A stretch of 64,000 bases of DNA from Toxorhynchites rutilus septentrionalis. Its lineage: Eukaryota; Arthropoda; Insecta; Diptera; Culicidae. The translations under genes and the position numbers were made by a program. Under the pieces are notes generated by a model. That model ran no database searches. It was not told where the DNA came from and worked only from the letters and a program-made list of their open reading frames with translations. Shown in pieces: positions 11,255-23,119 of this stretch. Numbering within the stretch: position 1 is the first letter of the stretch; every line of letters begins with the position of its first letter. Location: contig NC_073746.1 of NCBI RefSeq assembly GCF_029784135.1, positions 283,599,348-283,663,347 on the forward strand, given 5' to 3'.

Positions 11255-12556
11255 AAGTCTTGTCCAGTTAGAATCCGTACGCGTTGCACATTTTACAGCG
11301 GCACAGTCAGTGGCCGCTGCAAGAAAGTTTTTACAGCGGTTTGTTTACAAATGTTTCCTCTTCTGGTGGTAAAAGTTTCAAATTTTTTCGTGCCGTAAGT
11401 CCGGAGTTATTCCACATGGAAGACAGAAGAAGAAAATTAATCTTGCACACCCACGTTGACAATCCAACGTGGTCGGGTGCGAAGATCGCGAAACAGTTGG
11501 ATATCGCTAAAACTACCGTATGTGATGTGCTCAGACGATTCCGCGAGCGGAACAGCGTGGACCGGGCGGTTCAAAAGAAGCGTCGAAGCGGAACCTACGA
11601 TCGTCAGCTGAATTGGAAGGTGTTGAGAACCGTCAGAGCAAACCCTGGACTGTCCGAACATGATATCGCTCAGAAATACGGTGCCGCTCGTAGTACCGTT
11701 CGACGAATCATTCACCGAGCTGGACTTCATTCCTACAAAGCAATCAAGCAACCAAATAGGACGATGAAGCAGAGTCTAGTGACGAAAACTCGCGCTCGTA
11801 AGTTGTATTATCAGGTACTAACGAAGTACCATGGATGCCTGCTCCAGGATGACGAAACTTATGTAAAAATGGACTTCGGCCAACTTCCGGGACAAAAATT
11901 TTATCTTTCCACGGCACGAGGCGATGTCCCCGCCAAATTCAAGTTCATGTTCATGGACAAATTTGCCAAGAAGATGATGATCTGGCAGGGTATATGCACC
12001 TGTGGTGCGAAGACGCCGGTTTTCATCACTACAAAGACCATGGATTCGAAATTGTACAAGGAAGAGTGCCTGAAGGAGCGTGTGTTGCCTTTCATAAAGG
12101 CACACAATGGTCCCGTTAAGTTTTGGTCTGACTTAGCGAGTTGCCGCTATAGCCGGGAGGTTCTCCAGTGGTACCGCGACAACGGGGTGGATTTTATCGA
12201 GAAGGAGTTCAACCCACCAAACTGCCCCCAATTCCGCCCAATTGAAAAATATTGGGCGATTATGAAGCGGAAGCTAAAGAAGACCGGAAAAATGGCTCGG
12301 GACGCTGCAGGGATGACCAGATTCTGGAAAAAACTGGCCACAGAGGTCGACACTGCCGCTGTGCAACGTTTGATGGGAGGAATCACCAGAAAAGTGAGAA
12401 GTTTCATCAGAAATGAAGAAAAATAATTTTAAGGACATTTTTTTGTAAAAGTGCAAGAATATATCTTTCTTTTGGTTGATCACTCTTTTTTGTATGTCAT
12501 TCTATCTCCGAGATATAAATGATTTCTTCCGTACGGATTCTAACTGGACAAGACTT
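11255..12556 (+). mobile_element. Complete DD37E (ITmD37E-type) transposon, lineage 1
   Basis: The ends are perfect inverted repeats: AAGTCTTGTCCAGTTAGAAT... on the left, and its complement ending ...GGACAAGACTT on the right (27 bp at least). TA flanks both ends (11253-11254 and 12557-12558), the usual target of the IS630-Tc1-mariner group. Length is 1302 bp. The insertion splits the LINE C-terminal coding region cleanly: CRCQL before and ISIETLHVR after are contiguous once it is removed. Confidence 0.95.
11416..12426 (+). CDS. DD37E transposase, open reading frame apparently intact
   Basis: A 336-residue cut-and-paste transposase of the IS630-Tc1-mariner superfamily. The start chosen is MEDRRRKLIL, because it aligns with the N-terminus of the second-lineage protein at 23850 and the upstream in-frame codons have no homologue. 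Two helix-turn-helix segments occupy roughly residues 1-110 (AKQLDIAKTTVCDVLRRF, then AQKYGAARSTVRRII). The catalytic residues are the Asp of QDDETYVK, the Asp of FWSDLASC, and a Glu in PIEKYWAIMK. Exactly 37 residues separate the last two, which defines DD37E. Length matches the family (about 330-350 aa) and there is no stop or frameshift. Whether it is active cannot be told from sequence. Confidence 0.93.
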   Translation: MEDRRRKLILHTHVDNPTWSGAKIAKQLDIAKTTVCDVLRRFRERNSVDRAVQKKRRSGTYDRQLNWKVLRTVRANPGLSEHDIAQKYGAARSTVRRIIHRAGLHSYKAIKQPNRTMKQSLVTKTRARKLYYQVLTKYHGCLLQDDETYVKMDFGQLPGQKFYLSTARGDVPAKFKFMFMDKFAKKMMIWQGICTCGAKTPVFITTKTMDSKLYKEECLKERVLPFIKAHNGPVKFWSDLASCRYSREVLQWYRDNGVDFIEKEFNPPNCPQFRPIEKYWAIMKRKLKKTGKMARDAAGMTRFWKKLATEVDTAAVQRLMGGITRKVRSFIRNEEK

Positions 12557-12850
12557 TAATCAGTATTGAAACATTACACGTACGGAGAGCTCTCATCAGT
12601 GCCTTACTGGTATACGACGACCTGACGGCTAGAACGGAATGACCAGTGATACTAGAAAACATCAATCTCCAAGTGCAACCTCGAAATCGTCGGGACCATG
12701 CCTTCCTTCGAGTACCTTTCCGCCGTACTAACTATCGATGCAACTCAGCCATTCAAGGACCACAGCGTCTGTTCAACAAAGTAGCTTCGGGCTTCGACTA
12801 TCATAATTCACGAACTGCATTTTTACCAGATCATGTTCCTCTCAGCTAAA
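12557..12850 (+). pseudogene. LINE ORF2 C-terminus (3' part)
   Basis: Continues the LINE frame after the DD37E insertion: VRRALISALLVYDDL..., then INLQVQPRNRRD and a terminal FLRVPFRRTNYRCN motif, FNKVASGF and a stop near 12848. This R-[NS]-TNY-G-like tail is common at the end of insect non-LTR ORF2 proteins. An internal stop follows TARTE at about 12640. The 3' UTR probably continues towards 13020 (AATAAAAG at about 13012). Confidence 0.8.
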
Positions 12851-13063
12851 CGCCAGATGGTTTGGAAGCACCATGTGAGCATTAATTTTCCGTCTATGTT
12901 TATTCGAACTTCTTTGAACTTGTCGAAAGTTCTTCCGAAGTCACTTCCCTATGAAAATTTCATTCCGACTTGGGCAGATGTCTGATTTCTTACGTTGATA
13001 TTTTCATAACTTAATAAAAGTTAAAATATGAGGATTTTTTTTCAAACTTTGACTTTTTGCACA

Positions 13064-13166
13064 GATTATGTTAGCGTTACGTAACTTAAGGGGGCGGGGG
13101 TTTGTCTTCCGTTACTTTTTGTTACATAAAAACCGAATTTTTAGCGTTACGTAATTTGTGTACCAC
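13064..13166. mobile_element. MITE with GTTACGTAATTTGTG terminus (copy 1)
   Basis: The segment contains GCGTTACGTAACTTAAGGGG on one side and GCGTTACGTAATTTGTGTAC on the other, enclosing a G-rich then TTACATAAAA centre. A fuller copy at 38511-38672 has the same ACGTAACGC/GCGTTACGT arms. No coding potential. Confidence 0.55.
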
Positions 13167-14999
13167 GCCTTTCCATAGACTGGAACAGTTGGTTATCACT
13201 TGGTATGGATAAGATGAATGTATAACAATTTCCCAATGATCCTGGTGCTTGACATGACCCATTCCATGAGGTTATGCACCAAAGAATCGAATTTCAAATC
13301 TAGTTTTAAGAGAAAATTATATAAAACGTTATTACAGGTTATAGCATAAATTCTTTGAAACGAATTTGATTTTATGCATCGAAATCATCAAATTGTCAGC
13401 TTTGTGACACCTTTCATTTGACACAACTGAAAATTCTGTAGGAAGCATTCTTCCTGAGATATAAAGCGGAGTAGGTTCAGATCCACCTCTTGTCATTTTT
13501 TTTTCAACCATTCTTTGTGTGGACACCGACTGGACAACATCGTTGCTGGACGAGCTGGACGGCGAGGGATCGAGTGCCTTTCTCAAGGCAAGAGGGCGGA
13601 GGTGGTATCGCTGGAGTAGAGTAGAGTAGAGTTTTCAAAGGGCCTTTCTCAAGGCTAGAGACGAATGAACTGCAAAAGTTTAAAGTCTCTATAATACAAT
13701 ACCTTCCTTCCTCCCACCTCTTGGGTTAGGACCACCTTCCCTTATAGGATGGACCTTTGGAAGGAGAAAGGGGTTTTCACAAGAAAGTGAGAAGTATTCA
13801 GAGTAATAAAAACATAAAAATAGTATATAGGTTGCTACAATACAGTGAAATTCATATTTAATACACCTTATTCGTTTTATGACGTTTCAACGCTTTTTGG
13901 GGACTGTTTTTCCGCACATAGCGTGTTGTCACGTTTCAAAATGCATGCTGATTTTTGCAAAGTTTTTGCGAGTTTTATGAAAAACTGAATAGACGGGAAT
14001 CCATGTTCACCTTTTGTTGACAACTCACAGAACAAAGTTCATTTATATGTTTTGAAACGGAACTGAAAATACAACAGTTCAAAAGTCGGAAACCGTAAAA
14101 ACGTCATAAAAGTATTGAACTGGCAACAAGTGTTCAATTCACTAAAAAATTTTTAGTGAGCTTGAAGCTTTTTTTCTAAAATGGGCATAAAAACTGCTCA
14201 TCTTTTACGCCAATATTTTCTAACTGAAGACTCTTGAAGGAAATTTTCTCAATTTTACTTTGAAATCGTTTACTATTTGGAAATCGTGTGAATTATATAT
14301 GAAAACGAAAAAACCGTTTTTGTGAGTCACAACGTTATCACGTCACACTGGAATGGGTCAATACAGGTCCAAATTGAGAGTTTGGCATTAGGAGAGCAGT
14401 TCAGCTATTTTTATATGATTATTCTGCCACCTGGTGGCAATTTAACATATTCATCGCCAATCATAGCAACCGTGTTGTATACAGAAAAAAAATCAGTGTT
14501 ATATGTGAATAACGGTGAATAAGTACCTAGCCAAAATCGAACTATTAATGCGGCAGTCGAGGACGACCGTGACTGAGCAGCAGGCAATCACCCAGAAGGA
14601 CCGACTGAAGGTGAAAGACATCTTCCCGTCGAAATATGACGTTGTGGTCATAATGCGCCCGATACGCATCGGTATATACAAACTGTACCTCGCTGCTGCA
14701 TTAGTTTCTCGTTATTGACAGCTAATTATGTATGGAAACATGCTTCCAATTTTGGATAGTTTAATCCAGGGATTCTTAATTTATTTTTCTATAGCCAAAT
14801 TTCTTTACAAATGCTATCTCTTGTTTTTTCTTTCTTATACATACAACATAGTTACCAATTTGAAAACTTTGTGTTTGTTTGAGTAAATAAACTTGCCAAC
14901 ATTTTTTGATCAAAATTCAACAAAATTAATAGACATAAAATTCAGTAAATATCAAGTGTAACTAATATTTATTCATACGAATTACATGCAAAATACAGT
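13167..14999. other. Repeat-rich stretch without a recognised gene
   Basis: It contains an AGTAG microsatellite (13614-13632). It also has the phrase CAAGGCTAGAGACGAATGAAC (13651) that recurs with changes at 21908, and a possible small inverted-repeat unit with TTTTATGACGTTT at 13874 and its complement near 14100. A short frame at 14515-14718 is unidentified. Confidence 0.4.
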
Positions 15000-15004
15000 G
15001 TGAT

Positions 15005-15480
15005 TGATGAACCTGATGACTATCTACCAATCTGTTTAAATCGGGTTCAATATTGGTGAGTTAAAGCCTTCAATCTTCGCGTTCGTTGATTTTCAATCGG
15101 TTTCTTTATTTTTTCAAAATGTTTGTTACCACACTGAAGCCTTTTTCGACAAGGTATGATGATGGAAAATCGATAAGGTATTTTTCAGCAACGTTCCACA
15201 ATGCAGGATACTATGTTTCAATGTTACGTTGCAACCAGAACTTCTGATAGCCTTGGTTGAACATCGGCTTAAGCTTCTCATTTGTGCTGATGGTAAGCAA
15301 TTCTTCTTGCATTATCACATTGGCTCCTTCCATGGCTGAGATACTGTACAGATTTATTATCCATTGAGGAATTTGTAAATTTAGGAGTTCCTCAAACCTC
15401 TCAGTAAAATCCTTCTGTAATGAATGCATTAGTGAGTGTAATGAATACATTAGTGAGTGATAATAGAACATCGTCTTGAA
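15005..15480 (-). pseudogene. hAT-type transposase C-terminus (ZBED/FAM200-like), decayed
   Basis: Read on the minus strand, the frame from 15471 gives MEGANVIMQEELLTIST and YQKFWLQRNIET. After a stop it continues YPALWNVAEKYLIDFP, SSYLVEKGFSVVTNILKK, RNRLKINERED and LTNIEPDLNRL. This is the hAT C-terminal dimerisation region found in ZBED5/FAM200-type domesticated proteins and their parent transposons. At least three stops interrupt it. No N-terminal BED finger or catalytic part was seen nearby. Confidence 0.75.
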
Positions 15481-16869
15481 GCAAATGCGCCAAATGTGTT
15501 CATCAGTGTGCCATCAGTGTTTGGCTTTGTGTGTGTTGATTGTTTTCGTTGCGCGAAACTTGTTCGACCCTGTACATGTGAATAGCCCACCTTCGATACT
15601 TTTAGTTGCCATTCGTATTTGCTCTCGTGTGCATCGGCTCTGTTCGGATGCAACAAACTCCTAGCTTTGCTGACGGTTTTGACCGATAGTCGAGAAACGA
15701 TTTTTCATAAACGGTCATTCTCGCAATGTTTCGCTGCAACTGCGTGCATCTGTTAGACGCGTGTTTGATGCTTGTTGAATGGCGATGCACGGAAGATGCC
15801 TCTCGTTAAATACTCAGTGCAATGCGTGCATTGATATAAAGAAATAAATTGCGACATATGATCAGTTAGAGTACTGTTCTCGCAAAGGCAAGAAAGAATC
15901 GTTGCTTCTCGAAATGATTCTACAAAACCACGCAAGCCGTTAAATCTTTTCAGGGTCCCCGGAATTTTTTACTAAAGAGTTATTTATGAAATTTCGACGT
16001 ATTCGCAAATATTCAGATTTTCTTTCAAAATCAGAAAGAAAATTCTTGTAAAAACTCCAATACAGATTCAAAAATAGCTGAAAATCTTTCTGAGCCAGAC
16101 CCTCTTGATAACCAGCGAACTTTAGTGTGCAGGAGTAACCAAGTAAAGACTTTGTCGTTTTCTTACATAGCTGAGTAGATAACCGAGAATTCAAAGAATT
16201 GCTTCGAGACTTGTCGCCAGCAATTATAACGTATTGTAAAGACTGATGTAATTTAGCACTCCGATTTTTTGCTACTAAATGCTGTCTGTGAATCACCAGC
16301 AACACAAGTTGAATCAATATATTTTGGAGCGGGAAGATTCCGATGGCGAAGCAGTAGCACAGACTGCAACGGTGAAGTCAATGGAAATGTTAAAATCAAT
16401 TTGAGAAAGACTACGAGAACAAGAATATATTTTTCGAAACTGTTTGAATCAAATCGTTCGAACGAAAGTCAGATACGGCCGTAGACAAGAATAAGGGTGA
16501 CCAGGGCCCGAAATCTTCGAAGATGAAAAATGAAAATCGACTTTCCACTCAGTAGTTTCGCTTCTACTAGGATCATGACTAGGACGGCATTCGCCGTCAA
16601 CATTATTTGAATTGACTAGAAAATTAATTGACGAGCGTTGAGTGCGAGGATGACTGTTTTTTTTGTCAATGTTCAAACAGTTCATTGCTAAAAGTTTGAA
16701 AAAATAATTACTCGAATGTCATTTCGAGTTCAAATTCTAAACGAGCTACATCATTTACGTTATTACATTGCATAATAATAATTACAAACATTCTAAGAAT
16801 TAGAATTTATTTTTATTTTTGTATGCTCCTCAATTGAGTTATCAAAAGCTCCCCTATTCAGAGTCTGCG
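15481..16869. other. No recognised gene
   Basis: A 125-codon minus-strand frame (16317-15940) and several shorter ones are present, but none has a recognisable motif. It may be decayed transposon sequence. Confidence 0.4.
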
Positions 16870-17055
16870 TCATCCATCGAGCAGAGTAATTGATTTCCGC
16901 TGCAGTAGTCTCCAAGCTGGGTCCAACCGTACGCACTCGCTCGGATTGTGTTCTAATTTTTCGCATCCAATGTTACAGAACAAACAGCTCTCACCATCGG
17001 TTCTATCCATTCGGTACATCAATTTTCTATGATCAAGCTTTCTATTAGTCAACAA
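16870..17055 (-). pseudogene. LINE C-terminal zinc-knuckle fragment
   Basis: The minus-strand frame reads KLMYRMDRTDGESCLFCN..., then CEKLEHNPSECVRLDPAW. The C-x2-C ... H-x4-C spacing followed by an RxxW segment is typical of the very C-terminus of R1/I/Jockey-group ORF2 proteins. Only about 60 codons are present, so this is a truncated relic. Confidence 0.55.
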
Positions 17056-19199
17056 GAACAGAGTACTCCGTTCACTAGAGGACAGCTTTCGAAGCTTTTC
17101 GACTCAATGGTTATTTTAATTGACGTGACTAATGAATACCTGCCTCTTCATCCAACCTGACTTCAATCCACATTTCTGCTCACCCTGACATGAATCTTGT
17201 TACCCGCGTACACAATCTCATTTTACGTCCATATAAAGTGAAAAGAAAACATGATTTCTGATGCAAAAAAGTAGTTACACCATTAATGGACGGTTTATTG
17301 CCTACCCACCGTGAACTCAAACCAAAGAACTTAGACAGTTATCACAGTTATCAGTTATGCTCTAAAGGTCCTCGCGTTAATATTGGTAAATAGCGTGCAT
17401 TTTAAGAGGAATTCTGAACAAGATTTAAGTTCACTTTGTCTCCGAGTTCAATTTTGTGAAAAAAAAAACATACAGAAAAACGGGTTTATATCAACAAAAT
17501 TCACAAATTTGTCAGTCTTTCTGAACACAACATTGCACGCTATTTTATATGTGTGAGTAATTTTCTTTGTACGATACAACAAAAACCTAGCTCATCTGTA
17601 GTATATGTCAAACCACTTTGAACTCAAACATCGATACCTGAGAGAGAGAAACAATTCTTTTTTGGGGGAGTTACTTCAATATGCATTGAAGTCCATTCGA
17701 CAGGGAAGAATGAAATGCGATAGTCGAGGCGTAGAGTGAGATAGCAACTAAACGCCCGAATGACTGTTGAGTCATGTTGACGGAGAAACTGCTGGAAGAA
17801 GCCAAAACTCATTTCCAATTGAAATTAGTTTCTTCATAGTCCTCTGCCTATCCTCGGTTGAATATGACTTTGCCGAGCCCTGTGGGTGACTGTTACACGA
17901 ATCAGCACACGCGAGAGCGACAAGAAAACAAAACATCCTATTTCACCTTCAACTCTTGGAAGCCAGTATTGCTGTTGCCATCCAAGTAGATGACTTCGGT
18001 AGATTCGAGAATCTCCTGATCAAAAAGCTTGTTTTGGTGTGGGGCCAGACAGCTGCTATGCTGTCTAGCTTATTTTTCATTTTTTCCACTTCGAGCAGGC
18101 AGCAGTCGAACTTTGAGAGGGAGAACTTTGCACAGAATAAATTGTTAGGATTCCTCCCGCAGTGATGCTGCTGCACGTAATAATCCGAGAAGCCCAACTT
18201 GAGAGTTTTGATATTTTTGTACATACTACCAATGTTTGGACTAGGTGTTTTTTGGGTATGCTCACTAGCCTAATCATAGATAAACTTATAGTCACTTATA
18301 GTTGTAGGATATAGTCAATACTGTATAGAACATTAGTGGACAAACAGAGAAAAAACGGAAACATAGAAAGTTTCCTGAAATAATTTATAAAAAGTAACTT
18401 AGAAAAAAGTGAAAAAGTGTTTTGGTATCTACTTTGCAACTTTGTCAAAAACATTTTCAATTATTTTCAATAACTTTATTTTAGTTTACTTTATTTTGTT
18501 TTGTAATAACGTTGTAATCTTTTGAATTGAATTTTAAGATGAGCATATTATCATCAAAGGTCCCATGAATTCCAGAAGGCAAATCTATATGGAACCTAAA
18601 CCTTCCAACTAAATGGAAGGTTGTTATACAGTAAAATATCTGGAGCATGTTTGGACATGGATTTGATCATGACCCTTTGTACTCGGCTGTCCCCTCTCAT
18701 GTGACATTAAAGTTTTTCGCTGATTACGGGGAATTGACTTATTTCAGCCGTCTTTCTTGAAACAGTTTTCTTTTGAAATGTCTTAAGAAGTCAAATCAAA
18801 ATATAGTAAAATTACTAAAAAATTACACAACGTATTATTGCCAAACTTGCATTAATCAGCCTGCGATGCACATTGGAAGATGTTTTCAGATTTATCAAAC
18901 TATACAAAATTTTGAAAAATAAAAATTTGTTTTTTTTTGCGAATATACTTTCTCAATTTCACCTAATTCACATAAGTCCAATATCATCATTATACGTTTG
19001 CAGCAAAAATAAGTGTTGATTCAGGTTAAATAAAATAAGATTAAAAAGAAATAATTGATGGATTAGACAAGGTTCGTCGCAATATGTTTAAACGAAATTT
19101 TAGGAATCCTATCTGTTGTCCGAGAGAAAATTCCAACGTCGTGTATTAAAAATGTCATAGATTAGAGAGAAATATTTTTTAAATTTATTTTTGCTTAAC
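17056..19199. other. No recognised gene
   Basis: AT-rich sequence. A somewhat more balanced stretch at 17940-18230 has an open minus-strand frame of 91 codons (with FCAKFSLSKFDCCLLEVEKM) that I cannot assign. 18300-19190 looks non-coding. Confidence 0.4.
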
Positions 19200-19204
19200 G
19201 TCCT

Positions 19205-19545
19205 TACAACATGGCCTGATTCACAATTTTTCTCCAATTAACTCGGTTCGTGGCTATCTCTCTCCGATTCCGTGCTCACCATGTCATGCTCCACTTGGTC
19301 TGACCACCTTGTTCGTTGTGTTCCTCGTCGTCTCGTACCAGCCGGATTCCGATGAACACAATTTTCGCAGAATAGTTGTCCGACATTCTTGTAACATGTC
19401 TTGCCCAGCGTATCCTTCCAGTTTTGGTCACTTTCTGGATACTGGGTTCGCCGGTGAGTCGCGTGAGCTCGTGGTCCATCCATCGCCTCCATACGCCGTC
19501 CTCCTGTACACCGCCGAAGATGGTTCTTAACACCCGCACCATAGA
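19205..19545 (-). pseudogene. RTE-like LINE 3' fragment
   Basis: The minus-strand frame begins VRVLRTIFGGVQEDGVWRRW, then RIRWARHVTRMSDN. After a frameshift near 19330 it continues RGTQRTRWSDQVEHD, and then EIATNRVNWRKIVNQAM near 19205. These are the conserved C-terminal blocks of mosquito RTE-group endonuclease-reverse transcriptases. The fragment is 5'-truncated, as is usual for LINE copies. Confidence 0.75.
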
Positions 19546-20162
19546 GAAATCTACGCTAATCAGATAAAGAAATCACGAAATATGATACCAGTTCACCCAG
19601 TTCATCGGCAGAGCGTGACAGGTGTTGAACAGAAACTTGCGATCAAAGCGAAACGAGAATTACAATTAAATCTGTAACGGTAGCAGAGCGCATCTTCCGC
19701 GGAATTTTATACATGACTGTGTCAATTAACTTCGTCTGCTGGCTGCAACTGATTTTGGACCCTTTCGTGGCCTTGTGATAGAAAGACAAACGCAACAGTT
19801 GCGGCATAAATCTTTTCTGTGAAAAATGATTGAATGCGATTACAATTTATGGGCTCCAACGGAGCAACCATAACCGACGGAATGTCACGGTAATGATTAT
19901 GAAAAAGATGTTCAATGTATGGCCAGCAGTTTCTATTCGAAGGGTTTGTCCTTCACTTGTCGATTGTGAGCCATAATGAACGGGAACGACTTGAAACAGA
20001 TGACAAATCAGGCGTGACGCATAAATGTTTAACCTTCATTGATCCTCTATTATTTATTTGCTTTTTGAAACAAATTTCCACGTACAAAAACATGCAGTGC
20101 AAATGATCGTAATTTATTCGGTATCCAAGCCAAAATGCGTCCAATCTGTAAAGGGTATTTCA
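19546..20162. other. No recognised gene
   Basis: Non-repetitive by eye, with only short frames that lack motifs. Confidence 0.4.
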
Positions 20163-21367
20163 ATAGGGACGCTACAAAAGTAGATTGATAGAGACAGCAA
20201 ACGACGCCATATTTTTCCCGCTCTCTTGACATTTTTCTTCAGTAAGGTTTGCACATTTAATAATGGAAAGATATACGATCGAACAGCGAGTTGAGATTAT
20301 TAAAATTTACTACCGAAATTCGGAGTCAATGGCCTCAATTTTAAGAGCGCTATGTCCAATTTATGGTCGTCATAATGGTTCTGCCAGATCAACAATTGAG
20401 CGTCTAGTGGAAAAGTTTGAATCCATAGGCACAGTACAAAATGTTTCCGTGCCAGTGAGACAAAGAAGTGCCCGTAGTGTTGAGAATATTGCTGCCGCTA
20501 GTGCATCAATTGAGGAAGATCCAAATCAGTCTCTCACACGTCGTTCTCACGCGTTGGTCATCTCTGTGACCTCGTTGTGACAAATTTTGCGAAAAGATTT
20601 TGGTCTACATCCTTACAAGATCAAATTGACACAAGAACTGAAGCCACTTGACCACCAGAAGCGTCGTATGTTCGTGAATTGGGCTGAGCAACAAATTGAA
20701 AATGATCTGGATTTTCATCGAAAAATCACTTCAGCGATGAGGCTTATTTCTGGCTGAATGGCTTTGTCAATAAGGAAAATATGCGTCTTTGATCAGACAT
20801 CAATCTACACGTACTCCATGAGTCACTATTGCATCCCGAAAAAAATAGTGTTTGGTGCGATTTATGGTCCGGCAGCGTACTTCTTTCGTGATGATCAAGA
20901 CCGGCACGTTACTGTGAATGGGAATCGCTACCGCTCAATGATAACCGAATATTTTTGGCCCGAATTGGATGATATGGACTTGGACAATATGTGGTTTCAG
21001 CAGGACGGCGAAACAAGCCACACAGCGAATTTAACAATCGATTTATTGAAAACCAAGTTTGGTGAAATGGCCCAGTCAATTGGCCGCCTCGGTCGTGCGA
21101 TTTCACGCTGTTAGACTATTTCCCGTGGGGCTACGTCAAGTCTATGGTCTATGCTAACAAGCCAGCGACGATTGATGAACTTCGTACGAATATCGAATGT
21201 GAAATTGCGATTTATGCTTGAAAACCCTCGAAAATTGGGTTCAGCGTCTGGACTTCAGCAAGCGTTCCATATATAATGGCATCAAATGTGCTTTCACATG
21301 AATAAAGAATACCATTGATATCCAAAATCATGTTTGTTTTATTAAAAACTTTTGTAGTGCTCTTATT
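20163..21367 (+). mobile_element. Decayed mariner-like transposon
   Basis: Candidate ends are AATAGGGACGCTACAAAAGT at about 20162-20181 and ACTTTTGTAGTGCTCTTATT at about 21349-21368, imperfect inverted repeats that bracket a transposase relic. A target duplication could not be settled. Confidence 0.5.
20263..21260 (+). pseudogene. Mariner/IS630-type transposase, broken
   Basis: The first block, MERYTIEQRVEIIKIYY, starts an N-terminal helix-turn-helix region that runs through ARSTIERLVEKFE and RSVENIAAASASI. A stop at 20578 follows the DNA-binding part. The next frame gives QILRKDFGLHPYKIKLTQEL and WAEQQIENDLDFHRKI. The catalytic part includes DDMDLDNMWFQQDGETSHT (second Asp) and, after another shift, FPWGYVKSMVYANKP. 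The order matches a common insect mariner-related transposase of about 350 aa. Stops and frameshifts near 20578, 20730 and 21080 make it inactive. Confidence 0.85.
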
Positions 21368-21943
21368 AAAAACCCTTTAGAAGTCGGAAAGTATAAACAT
21401 TTTTTCTTGCTCATTTCTGAAGTCAATAAAATGGACAAGGAAATACCTGGTTTATAGACATTGTGTGTTTTTATTAAAACGATGCAACGAGGATAAGTCA
21501 GACAATTCTGACTGGTGAGGTCCAATCGAAAGTCACAGAAATTTTTTTTGTCCATACGATCGAATAATACGCAGAATTAATGAAGCCATATGTAATCGAG
21601 AATACAGTGTGTTTCATAAAAAGGTGACGTTGATGAAATAAATTACAAATCATAAAAATAGAATTCTTATGAGTTTACACAAACACCAAATGTAGATTGG
21701 GAGGCCACAGAATAAAGAAACACATTATCGATTTTTGTTTGTGCACTTCTTCGCAGAATGTTTGCCTGATTATGTAATCACACATGCATAACCATTCGCA
21801 AGGACTGCTAACTTCTTTTCTTCAACAGGAGTGTTTCACAGTACATAAAACGTTTTCTTTCTGCTCCCTGCACTATTTATTAATTGGGCTTCTAACTGGC
21901 CGTTTTCAAGGCTAGATACGAATGAACTTTGTAGTTCAAACAA
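21368..21943. other. No recognised gene
   Basis: AT-rich sequence with short frames only. It ends with CAAGGCTAGATACGAATGAAC, a phrase related to 13651. Confidence 0.4.
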
Positions 21944-22350
21944 TCTATATATATATAAAAATGGATGACTGTCTGATTCTTATGGACTCGGAAACTACTG
22001 AACCGATCGACACGAAACTGGGTATGTAGTGGTTTTTGGGGCCGGGGAAGGTTTTCATGATAGTTTGAGACCCCTCCCCCCTCTCTAAGGGGGTCTGCCA
22101 TACAAATTAAACACAAATTTCTACATTATTCGAGAATTAATCAAGCAAATGCAACCAAATTTGGCATCGAGAGGTTTTAGAGTGCAATAAATGATTCTAT
22201 GGTGGTTAGGCACTCCTCCCCCCTCTCTTAGGGGGGAGAGGGGTGGTATTACTGCCATACAAATGAAACACAAATTTCTGCATAACTCGAAAACTAATCA
22301 AGCAAATGGAGCCAAATGTGACATGTGAAGATTTTAGGGGGCACGACTAG
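21944..22350 (+). mobile_element. Helitron 5' end and fragment
   Basis: It starts TCTATATATATAAAAATGGA directly after an A, which is the usual Helitron 5' TC inserted between A and T. It continues with GGACTCGGAAACTACTGAAC, a phrase found at the start of many insect Helitrons. Two internal repeats share CATACAAAT.AAACACAAATTTCT. The sequence stops matching near CGACTAG (22350), where another element (AATCG-rich) begins. No Rep/helicase coding is present. Confidence 0.65.
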
Positions 22351-22779
22351 TGATCCCCGATTTTTGAAATTAATCGTTTATCAGCTAATCGAATACTTTT
22401 CAGCAGTTTGATATTCGATACGATTAATCGCCCCAAATAATAGATTAATCGATTAATCGTCACACTGAGAGAAATAATTATTTGAACTAACATTTCTCTT
22501 TTGCTAGAAAGCCATCTGAAATGAAAACAGTGTTCGTTCCGTCTGAAAATCCCCTAAAATCGTAAAAGAAGCTCAATTCGCATTGACGGCATTGAGCTTC
22601 GTTTACCAGTTAAGGAAGTGTCAAAGATAATGATTGCTTTTTGGGATAAAACTGCAGCGGTCGTACGTCGTTTTTTTCCTTTGGGTTTGGATCGATTAAT
22701 CGACGTAAATTATTCGTTCGCTTCGATTATTGATTGCGCAATATTCGTTCGATTAATAATCGATTCCTGTAGGAACCCA
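22351..22779. repeat. AATCGATTAATCG-rich hAT-like MITE remnant
   Basis: It starts TGATCCCCGATT and has repeated ATTAATCGATTAATCG tracts at 22430-22465 and 22690-22770. It ends near AATCGATTCCTGTAGGAACC. This composition is common in insect hAT-type MITEs. The middle (22470-22670) is unassigned and the ends are only partly inverted. Confidence 0.4.
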
Positions 22780-23119
22780 CATTCCTCTTTGCCTGCCAAG
22801 ATTGGGTCGATGAAATGTCAACAATCGACCTCAGTATTTGAGGTTGCCACCTTGCAATCCATTTATCGACCTTTTATATGTATTCATCGAACAACTTGAC
22901 GCCACTTTTTTGCCAACATGTGCAAGGCGTCGACCTGCTTGCAGCGCTGCTTCCAGCACTGCCTGCCTCTTGTTTGCCTTGGTTTGTTATTGAGAAGGAA
23001 TGAAGCATTAAAAGGAAAATACATTTATGAATAATGTTTGTTATTTTATTACTAACAAAAACGGAAATAAAAATACATGCACACTCAACCATTCTTGAGC
23101 ATATCTCAAAGGAGAATGT

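Noticed and set aside
17940..18230. Leucine-rich-repeat exon on the minus strand
   Set aside because: One frame has a few LRR-like words, but the spacing is irregular and stops intervene.
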